A DNA stretch of 64,000 nucleotides from Pseudobutyrivibrio ruminis HUN009 (GTDB lineage: Bacteria > Bacillota > Clostridia > Lachnospirales > Lachnospiraceae): contig NZ_JNLH01000001.1 in NCBI RefSeq assembly GCF_000703005.1, positions 1,295,001-1,359,000 of the forward strand, read 5' to 3'. The number at the start of each line of letters is the position of its first letter. Within the stretch, counting starts at the first letter, position 1. The translations under genes were made by a program, and so were the position numbers. Shown piece after piece: positions 10,269-17,021 of the stretch. Below the pieces are notes generated by a model. That model was not told where the DNA came from, searched no databases, and saw only the letters and a program-made list of their open reading frames with translations.

Positions 10269-11048
10269 ATGGAAAAGTTAGCAAATGATAATAAAGCCTA
10301 TTGGATTAACAGGGCCAAGGGCTATTCAGAAGTTAATAAAGAAGAATTATCTGGGATTCAGCACGACACATGGAAAGAGTTTTTGGTGTCAGAGATATCT
10401 AAGTGTTACCCTGACAGGAACCCTGGCTCAATAAGAATTTTGGATGTTGGTGCAGGTCCTGGTTTTATATCTATCATTTTATCAGAGGCAGGCTACCAGG
10501 TTACTGCCTTCGATTTTGCAGAGACTATGCTGGAAGAAGCAAAGGCTAATGCAGGTGAACTATCAAAACAAATCAGTTTTGTTCAGGGAGACGCATTAAA
10601 CCTTCCATTTGAAAAAGATTCTTTTGATGTGGTATTTTCACGAAATCTTACTTGGAATCTTCCAGACCCAGCAAGAGCATATTCTCAGTGGCTCTCTGTT
10701 TTGAAGCCAGGCGGACTGATGCTAGTGTTTGACGCAAATTGGTATTCATATTTAGTAGATGAAGATAAGCTTCAGCAGTATAAAACAGATCGAGACAATG
10801 TAAAAAACAGTTGTCTTGAAGACTACAACATTGGCGATAATTTTGAGCAGATGGAACGCATCGCTCTGTCATTGCCACTTACAGATAAAATTCGTCCTAA
10901 GTGGGATTTGGATTTTTTAAATAGCATTGATGCAGGACAGGTGTCTGTTATCGAAGACATTGGAAGCAGATTATATTCCGAAAAAGAAAGGATAAATTAT
11001 AATTCTACCCCACTATTTATGGTTAGAACGGTAAAAGGGTTATTTTAA
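10269..11048 (+). CDS. Class I SAM-dependent methyltransferase (first of a pair)
   Basis: 259 residues. Motif I is ILDVGAGPG (about residues 59-67), the acidic motif-II residue follows in VTAFDFAETM, and the post-motif block reads FSRNLTWNLPDPARAYSQWLSVLKPGG. The SRNLTW...W..VLK.GG...FDA signature is shared almost word for word with the next gene, so the two are paralogues. The substrate is unknown. No SD is visible before ATG 10269, which lies only 11 bp after a terminator, so the start is less certain than the frame. It ends exactly where the next gene begins (ATG 11048 shares one base). Placement behind a nickel-class importer suggests modification of an imported or secreted chelator, or of a cofactor precursor; this is inference. 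Confidence 0.88.
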   Translation: MEKLANDNKAYWINRAKGYSEVNKEELSGIQHDTWKEFLVSEISKCYPDRNPGSIRILDVGAGPGFISIILSEAGYQVTAFDFAETMLEEAKANAGELSKQISFVQGDALNLPFEKDSFDVVFSRNLTWNLPDPARAYSQWLSVLKPGGLMLVFDANWYSYLVDEDKLQQYKTDRDNVKNSCLEDYNIGDNFEQMERIALSLPLTDKIRPKWDLDFLNSIDAGQVSVIEDIGSRLYSEKERINYNSTPLFMVRTVKGLF

Positions 11049-11812
11049 TGGGTGAGTTACACTATATTGCCTTTGAGGAAGAGGCAGATAATATAAAAGA
11101 AAAAGTAGAAAGTTACTGGACTAAAAGAGCAGATGGCTTTTTCGATTTAAGACATGATGAAATAGAAAGCAATAAAGCTGATAGATGGCTTAAGGAAATA
11201 GAAAAGTATTTACCAACTGGAAGAAGTCTTAAAATTCTTGATGTTGGATGCGGTGCAGGTTTTTTTGAAATCATTTTAGGAAAGCTTGGACACGATGTTA
11301 CAGGAATAGATTTAACTGAAGAAATGGTTGCTAAAGCCAATGAAATGATTCGTATATACGATATGGATTCTTCTAGGGTAAAAGCAATAGTTGGAGATGC
11401 AGAGAATCTTGATTTTGGAGATGAAGAATTTGATGTGGTAATCAGCAGAAATCTTACATGGACACTGCCACATCCTATTGATGCATACGCTCAGTGGCAC
11501 AGAGTTCTTAAAAAGGGGGGAGTACTGCTTAATTTTGATGCAGAATATGCTAAGGGAGCTCATAACCTTAAAAGCCCAGAAAATCTTGCTCACAAGGATA
11601 TACCTGACAGCCTTAAAGAAGAATGCCACGATATTTATCACATGCTTACAATAAGTATGCTGGATAGACCACATTGGGATGAACATGTTTTATCTGATAT
11701 GGGATTTTCATCAATTGAGGTTGATGATGATTTTGGAAATAGAATATTTGTAGAGCATGACGAGTTTTATATACCAGACAAAATGTTTAGTATCAAAGCT
11801 GTTAAAGCATAA
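11048..11812 (+). CDS. Class I SAM-dependent methyltransferase (second of a pair)
   Basis: 254 residues. Motif I is ILDVGCGAG (about residues 64-72), then VTGIDLTEEM and ISRNLTWTLPHPIDAYAQWHRVLKKGG. It aligns along its whole length with the preceding protein (same WT.RA..F motif near the N-terminus, same C-terminal ending), so a local duplication with divergence is likely. The start codon overlaps the upstream stop by one base, which indicates translational coupling and a joint role, perhaps as a heterodimer or as two successive methylations. The substrate is not known. Confidence 0.9.
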   Translation: MGELHYIAFEEEADNIKEKVESYWTKRADGFFDLRHDEIESNKADRWLKEIEKYLPTGRSLKILDVGCGAGFFEIILGKLGHDVTGIDLTEEMVAKANEMIRIYDMDSSRVKAIVGDAENLDFGDEEFDVVISRNLTWTLPHPIDAYAQWHRVLKKGGVLLNFDAEYAKGAHNLKSPENLAHKDIPDSLKEECHDIYHMLTISMLDRPHWDEHVLSDMGFSSIEVDDDFGNRIFVEHDEFYIPDKMFSIKAVKA

Positions 11813-11827
11813 TGATGGGGGATTATT

Positions 11828-12724
11828 ATGGAAATAAAGCAATTAAAATACTTTGTTGTAGCTGCAGATGTAGGGTCTTTTAGTGAAGCCGCAAAGGTTT
11901 TATATACAACTCAATCTAGTGTTAGCAAGGTAATCTCTGCTCTCGAAAAGGAATTAGGCTACAACCTTTTTCAAAGAGAGAGCAAAGGTATTGCTTTAAC
12001 ATACGAAGGAGTAAAGTTTCACAATAAGGCTAGCGTTCTTGTTTCTGATTTTGAAGCACTAGAAACAACTAGTGTGGAGAACAATAACATCGTAAAAATT
12101 AGTATTAACCATAGTTCATGGTTGGCAAACTGTTTCTCAGATTTTTATGAATTAAATAAAGATGATGATATTTGCTACAGCATTCATACAGACACAACTC
12201 ATAACATTATAAATCGTATGAGAATAATGGAGGATGAGGTTGGATTTGTATACGTATTTCCAGATACAAGGTTGCAGTTTGAATATGAAATAAAAAAATA
12301 TCAGCTTAAATTTGAAAGGCTAAAATCAGTGGATGGAATGATATATTTTCAGCCAGATGATGTTCAGCAGAATAGAGATTATTCGAGCAAGATCATACAT
12401 GATTTAAAGTATATTCAGTCTGAGCAGGATGATTATATCAGACAGGAGTCATTCCAAACGGAGGATGGTGAGCCTGTAAATATTAAAAACGATATTGCTG
12501 TAATTACAAATAGTGATTATGTTATGCATGCATTATTGAAAAATAATTCATTAGCAAATCTTAGTGCAGATAGTTTTAATAGTTATGATTTAGGAATTAG
12601 ACCAGGAATTCGACTCAAAAATACAAGAGGTAGTATCGACTTTGGAATTCTCACAAATGAGAGCGGAAGACAGAGCAAGCAAGCAAGGGCATTTGTGGAT
12701 TATATTAAGAAACAACTACTTTAA
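11828..12724 (+). CDS. LysR-family transcriptional regulator
   Basis: 298 residues. The N-terminal winged helix-turn-helix reads MEIKQLKYFVVAADVGSFSEAAKVLYTTQSSVSKVISALEKELG, the family consensus. The C-terminal half is a diverged effector-binding domain. GGGGGATT precedes the ATG. It lies 15 bp after the second methyltransferase in the same direction, so it is probably the local regulator of the importer and methyltransferase genes, although LysR regulators usually sit divergent to their targets. The inducer is unknown. Confidence 0.9.
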   Translation: MEIKQLKYFVVAADVGSFSEAAKVLYTTQSSVSKVISALEKELGYNLFQRESKGIALTYEGVKFHNKASVLVSDFEALETTSVENNNIVKISINHSSWLANCFSDFYELNKDDDICYSIHTDTTHNIINRMRIMEDEVGFVYVFPDTRLQFEYEIKKYQLKFERLKSVDGMIYFQPDDVQQNRDYSSKIIHDLKYIQSEQDDYIRQESFQTEDGEPVNIKNDIAVITNSDYVMHALLKNNSLANLSADSFNSYDLGIRPGIRLKNTRGSIDFGILTNESGRQSKQARAFVDYIKKQLL

Positions 12725-12839
12725 TTTTTAGAAACTCTTTTTTTGAGTAAAGCGATAAAGTGCGAATATTCAAGGGTTTGAGGGATAATTTGACAAAAAA
12801 TAAATTTTGAAAAATTGTGAAGAAATTATGAAAAAAGAC

Positions 12840-12982
12840 TTGCACAAATGTGTATTAAGTGTTATATTCTATATCGTACTAGCGAAAAGCTAATACCAAA
12901 TTTTTCATAACTCAGCGACCAAGGGCAACTTTGGTCGCACTCCCCGAACTTCCAGTCGGCGCGTTGGCGCCGGCTTTTTTTT
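12840..12982 (+). ncRNA. Candidate small RNA, about 107 nt, with its own promoter and terminator
   Basis: A near-consensus promoter, TTGCAC (12840-12845), 17 bp, TATATT (12863-12868), predicts a start near 12875. The transcript has a small GAAA-loop hairpin (TAGC/GCTA), then the stem GCGACCAA/TTGGTCGC (12915-12938), an unpaired stretch ACTCCCCGAACTTCC, and a GC-rich terminator, GTCGGCGC/GCGCCGGC with loop GTTG (12955-12974), followed by eight T. No open frame of useful length lies inside. The C-rich single strand could pair with GGGGAG-type ribosome-binding sites. It could alternatively be a terminated leader of hypB, whose ATG is 160 bp downstream. Confidence 0.6.
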
Positions 12983-13099
12983 ATTCACAGCGAATTTATA
13001 AAAATTCACACGAAACAAAAGGAGTGACTTTCTACTTTAAGCCGGGACTTCCTTTTTAAATAGATATGGTTTTTTACACGCCGTATAGGTATAATAAAT

Positions 13100-13124
13100 C
13101 ATACGAGTATTTCGTATGTTTTTT
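13100..13124 (+). terminator. Short terminator-like hairpin just before hypB
   Basis: CATACGA pairs with TTCGTATG, followed by six T, ending 17 bp before the hypB start and just ahead of the SD (TAGGAG). It may be an attenuator for hypB or a second stop for the upstream RNA. TATAAT at 13090-13095 directly precedes it, with no clear -35. Confidence 0.45.
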
Positions 13125-13141
13125 AGTTAGGAGTATTAATA

Positions 13142-13810
13142 ATGGGTGAAGTTAAAGTAATTGAAATCGGTGAAAGCGTATTTGCGGAAAACGAAGCAGC
13201 AGCTGATGCAATTAGAAATCAAATGAAAGAGCAGGGCACATTCTTTTTAAATGTAATGTCTGGTCCTGGATCAGGAAAGACAACTACACTTTCTGCTCTT
13301 ATTAATAGAATGAAAGATAAATACAAAATCGGAGAGATGGACGTTGATATCGAAACAAGCATTGATGCTCAGCGTGTAGCTGATGCTACTGGCGTTCAGT
13401 CTATCCAGATTCACAATATGGGACTTTGTCACATCGATGCTGACATGACAAGCCGTGCATTGATGGAATACGACACAACTGATTTAGATTTATTGATTTT
13501 GGAAAACATTGGTAATCTTGTTTGCCCAGCAGAGTTTGATGTTGGTGCCAATAAAAATCTTATGTTGCTTTCAGTTCCAGAAGGAGATGATAAGCCTCTT
13601 AAGTATCCTCTTATGTTTGAGATTAGTGATGTAGTATTAATCAATAAGATTGATACACTTGAGTACTTTGATTTTAGTAAGGAAAAGGTTACAGAAAGAA
13701 TTTTGAAGCTCAATCCAAATGCAAAGATTTTCTTTGTAAGTGGAAAGACTGGCGAAGGACTTGATGAAGTTGTTGCTTGGTTAGAGGATGAAATTGCTGC
13801 AGTAAAATAG
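13142..13810 (+). CDS. hypB: Hydrogenase/urease nickel-insertion GTPase HypB
   Basis: 222 residues. A SIMIBI-class GTPase that delivers Ni2+ to [NiFe]-hydrogenase precursors, or to other nickel enzymes, with HypA. The P-loop is GPGSGKTT (41-48), and the G4 motif is NKID near 168. The intersubunit metal site of the G domain is intact: Cys96-His97 in GLCHID and Cys128 in NLVCPA. There is no His-rich N-terminal stretch and no N-terminal CxxCGC motif, so the protein lacks the nickel-storage extension of some HypB. No hypA or hydrogenase subunit gene is in the window. The next gene follows 34 bp later. GGAG lies 9 bp upstream of the ATG. Confidence 0.95.
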   Translation: MGEVKVIEIGESVFAENEAAADAIRNQMKEQGTFFLNVMSGPGSGKTTTLSALINRMKDKYKIGEMDVDIETSIDAQRVADATGVQSIQIHNMGLCHIDADMTSRALMEYDTTDLDLLILENIGNLVCPAEFDVGANKNLMLLSVPEGDDKPLKYPLMFEISDVVLINKIDTLEYFDFSKEKVTERILKLNPNAKIFFVSGKTGEGLDEVVAWLEDEIAAVK

Positions 13811-13844
13811 TTTTAAATGTTCGGCTTTATATAAGGAGAATAAT

Positions 13845-15557
13845 TTGAATTATCAGCAGAAGAATATGACAAGAAGCGAGTACGAAGAATTTTTGAAAGT
13901 TTCAGCTGGCGAAATGCCAGCTGATTTAGTACTGCGCAATGGAGTATATCTTGACGTATTCACAAATCAATTCAAAAAAGGTGACATCGCAATTAGCAAA
14001 GGCAGCTTTGCGGGAATAGGTAAATACGAAGGTAAAGTGACCATCGATATGACAGGCAAGACAATTGTGCCTGGATTTATCGATGGTCATATTCATATAG
14101 AAAGCACTACGGTTGTTCCGGAAATTTTTGCAAAAGAGGCAATTCTTCATGGAACCACAGCAATACTGACGGATCCTCATGAGATTGCAAACGTAATGGG
14201 AACCGATGGAATAAAGTATATGCTGGAAGCTACGGAAAATCTTCCTATGGATATATTTTTTATGATTCCATCCTGCGTACCATCCTGTGAGTATGACGAA
14301 AGTGGCGCCCAGATATTTGCCCAGGATATGAAGCCGTTCCTATCAAACAAAAGGGTATATGGAATTGCCGAGCTGATGGATGTAAATGGTGTTGTTAATC
14401 GCAGATTCGACGTGGTTGACAAGACTTATCTTGCCATTATGGAGGATAAGCTGATAGATGGACATGCTCCGTTGGTAACAGGACAGCAATTGATGGCTTA
14501 TGTTGCAGCAGGAGTTCTTTCAGACCATGAATGCTCAAATATAGATGAGGCAATGGAAAAGCTAGGTACTGGTCTTTGGATAATGATAAGAGAAGGTACA
14601 GCTGCGCAAAATCTAGAGGCTCTAATTGATTTGTGTAAAGAACCATATGCATCCAGATGCATGTTCTGCACTGATGATAGGCACATCAATGACATAATGG
14701 ATTATGGCCACATCGATAATATAATCAGAAAAGCAATCAGTTTGGGAGTTGACCCAGTAATTGCTTACAAAATGGCTTCATGCTCTGCCGGAGTATACTT
14801 TGGACTGCGAGATAGAGGTGCTATCTCACCTGGATTTCTCGCAGATTTTGTGGTGTTAAATGATGTAAAAACGGTGGATATTGATAGGGTATTTAAAGCA
14901 GGGGTGGAAATGACCTCTGAATATTTAGCGGCACATTGCAAAAGCAATATATCTTCTGAACTTATAGAAAAGTCTCATAACACCTTTAACCTACCAGTGA
15001 TAACAAAAGAACTGTTGCTAAACAAAGAAGCTTTGCCAGTTCTTGGTTTGGTAGAAGGTCAGCTGATAACTACAAATGAGGGTAAATCCGAGGCAATAGA
15101 TGTATCAAAGGATATTCTAAAGGCTGTTGTTGTGGAAAGACATAATGGCACAGGCCATATAGGAATGGGATTTATAAAAGGATACGGCCTGAAAAGAGGG
15201 GCAATCGCAACCTCTGTTGCACACGACGCACACAACATCATCGCTATAGGAGTGGCGGAGGAAGATATATCTACGGCCATCAATGAGCTAAAGAAAATCG
15301 GCGGTGGAATTGTGGTGTACGATGGCGAAAAGGTGCTTAAGACTTATCCTCTTACTGTTGCCGGATTGATGAGCGAGGTAAGTGCTGCTGATGCAAAAAC
15401 AAAGCTGGATGAGATTCATGAGGCTGCCTATAAGTTAGGCGTAAACAAAAATATTGATCCATTTATGACATTAAGCTTTACAGCATTACCTGTAATACCG
15501 GAATTGAGAATTACCACTTATGGTGTGGTTAATGTTAATGATTGGAAAATAGTTTAA
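13845..15557 (+). CDS. ade: Adenine deaminase
   Basis: 570 residues, normal for the AdeC/Ade type of the amidohydrolase superfamily. It converts adenine to hypoxanthine and ammonia in purine salvage. The metal-binding motif is FIDGHIHIEST (His82 and His84). LTDPHEIANVMG, CTDDRH and the C-terminal IGMGFIKGYGLKRGAIATSVAHDAHN block are characteristic of this family. The start is TTG at 13845 with AAGGAG 7 bp upstream. Co-directional with hypB; the metal dependence of the enzyme (Mn/Fe) may be coincidental. Followed by a gene with its own apparent promoter. Confidence 0.95.
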   Translation: MNYQQKNMTRSEYEEFLKVSAGEMPADLVLRNGVYLDVFTNQFKKGDIAISKGSFAGIGKYEGKVTIDMTGKTIVPGFIDGHIHIESTTVVPEIFAKEAILHGTTAILTDPHEIANVMGTDGIKYMLEATENLPMDIFFMIPSCVPSCEYDESGAQIFAQDMKPFLSNKRVYGIAELMDVNGVVNRRFDVVDKTYLAIMEDKLIDGHAPLVTGQQLMAYVAAGVLSDHECSNIDEAMEKLGTGLWIMIREGTAAQNLEALIDLCKEPYASRCMFCTDDRHINDIMDYGHIDNIIRKAISLGVDPVIAYKMASCSAGVYFGLRDRGAISPGFLADFVVLNDVKTVDIDRVFKAGVEMTSEYLAAHCKSNISSELIEKSHNTFNLPVITKELLLNKEALPVLGLVEGQLITTNEGKSEAIDVSKDILKAVVVERHNGTGHIGMGFIKGYGLKRGAIATSVAHDAHNIIAIGVAEEDISTAINELKKIGGGIVVYDGEKVLKTYPLTVAGLMSEVSAADAKTKLDEIHEAAYKLGVNKNIDPFMTLSFTALPVIPELRITTYGVVNVNDWKIV

Positions 15558-15584
15558 ATAACAAATCTATTTTAGTGGAATATA

Positions 15585-15593
15585 TGCTACAAT
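15585..15593 (+). promoter_or_regulatory. Extended -10 promoter that would give a leaderless mRNA
   Basis: TGCTACAAT at 15585-15593 is an extended -10 element. A start 7-8 bp downstream falls on or next to the ATG at 15601, and no SD sequence is visible between. The -35 region is poor. Confidence 0.5.
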
Positions 15594-15600
15594 AGCACTT

Positions 15601-16044
15601 ATGGATAAGAAAAGAATTTTTATAACAGTAGTAATTGCTCTCTGGATTATGCTGATTTGGGGACACAGCATGCAGCCAGCCACAGTATCGGAGCTAGAAA
15701 GTGGACGCGTATTATATTATCTAGGTAAAATATTCCCAGCTTTACTTGCAAGCGAAGGTGGAATGGTTATTGTTAGAAAAGCTGCTCATATTACAGAGTT
15801 TCTTATTTTAGGAATTCTACTTACAGTAGCTTTTGCAAACAAAATATATGGAAGGTTTAACAGATTCACAACTCCAGCCCTTACAGGTCTTTTTATAGCA
15901 TTCATTGATGAGACAATACAGCTTTTTGTTGTAGGACGCTCAGGGGAAGTAAGAGACCTTTGGTTTGATTTTGGTGGAGTCGTACTTGGAACGCTTATTG
16001 CACTTGCTTTTTCAAGCGGAAAGCGAACCCGTAGAAAATATTAA
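15601..16044 (+). CDS. VanZ-like membrane protein
   Basis: 147 residues with four predicted membrane helices. The family pattern is clear: a first helix with WIMLIWGHSMQPA, then KAAHITEFLILGILL, a third helix ending in DETIQLFVVGRSGEVRDLWFDFGG, and a final helix. VanZ-family proteins can raise resistance to glycopeptides and lipopeptides, but most members have no proven role. No SD is seen and the message may be leaderless. It is 42 bp from the carbamate-kinase-like gene. Confidence 0.88.
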   Translation: MDKKRIFITVVIALWIMLIWGHSMQPATVSELESGRVLYYLGKIFPALLASEGGMVIVRKAAHITEFLILGILLTVAFANKIYGRFNRFTTPALTGLFIAFIDETIQLFVVGRSGEVRDLWFDFGGVVLGTLIALAFSSGKRTRRKY

Positions 16045-16085
16045 GGTGCAAGATTAAAAATATATTCTAAAAGTGGAGGCAGCAT

Positions 16086-17018
16086 ATGGGAAAAAAGAAG
16101 ATAGTTATCGCACTGGGACACGACGCATTAGGTACAACTGTACTTGAGCAATGGAATGCAACAAAGCGTACCGCAGTTGCAGTAGCAGAGTTTATCAAGC
16201 AGGATTATCAGGTTGTCGTTACTCACAGCAACGGGCCACAGGTTAGTATGATTCACACTGCAATGTCTGAGTTCTACCAGAACCATCCTGATTATACATC
16301 TACACCAATGTCAGTTTGTTCAGCAATGAGCCAGGGATATATCGGTTACGATTTGCAGCAGGCTATCCGTTCAGAGCTTGTGGGATGTGGTATTTACAAG
16401 CCAGTTTCAACTATCCTTACACAGGTTACAGTTGATCCATATGATGAAGCCTTCTATAGGCCAACAAAGATTATTGGCAGAGTTATGACGGAGGAGCAGG
16501 CAGAAGCCGAGGAAGCAAAAGGAAATCACACAGTTAAGGTTGAAGGCGGCTACAGAAGAATTGTTGCTGCTCCAAAGCCAATCGAGATCGTTGAAATTGA
16601 TGCTATCAAAGCTTTGTGCGAAGCAGACCAGGTTGTTATTGCAGCAGGTGGCGGCGGTATTCCTGTTCTCACTCAGGACAACAGCCTAAAGGGTGCATCA
16701 GCAGTTGTTGAAAAGGATACAGCTGCAGGTCTTCTTGCTGCAGAGCTTGAAGCAGACATGCTGGTTATTCTTACTAGTGTTACAAAGGTATGCAAAAACT
16801 TTGGCAAGCCAAACGAGGAGCCTCTCGACTATATCTCAATTGCAGAAGCAAAAAAGATGCTTGAGGATGGAGAGTTTGGTGAGACAGATATGGCACCAAA
16901 GATTCAGGCAGCTATTGATTATATTGGTGATTCAGCAATTAGAAAGGTATTAATCACAAAACTATCAGATGCTGGCAATGCTGTAGGCGGCCAGACTGGT
17001 ACAATGATTGGAAAATAA
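16086..17018 (+). CDS. Carbamate kinase-like protein with altered glycine loop
   Basis: 310 residues, typical carbamate kinase length (ArcC, amino-acid-kinase fold; carbamoyl phosphate + ADP to ATP + carbamate). Blocks such as SNGPQVSMIHTAM (49-61), the nucleotide-site AAGGGGIPV near 192 and the C-terminal GNAVGGQTGTMIGK are well kept. The N-terminal loop, which in the family reads GGNA, is here GHDA (residues 11-14), and THGNGPQV is THSNGPQV. Both loops line the active site, so activity or substrate may differ. GTGGAGG precedes the ATG. No arginine deiminase or carbamoyltransferase gene is nearby; adenine deaminase is two genes upstream. Confidence 0.82.
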   Translation: MGKKKIVIALGHDALGTTVLEQWNATKRTAVAVAEFIKQDYQVVVTHSNGPQVSMIHTAMSEFYQNHPDYTSTPMSVCSAMSQGYIGYDLQQAIRSELVGCGIYKPVSTILTQVTVDPYDEAFYRPTKIIGRVMTEEQAEAEEAKGNHTVKVEGGYRRIVAAPKPIEIVEIDAIKALCEADQVVIAAGGGGIPVLTQDNSLKGASAVVEKDTAAGLLAAELEADMLVILTSVTKVCKNFGKPNEEPLDYISIAEAKKMLEDGEFGETDMAPKIQAAIDYIGDSAIRKVLITKLSDAGNAVGGQTGTMIGK

Positions 17019-17021
17019 TAA

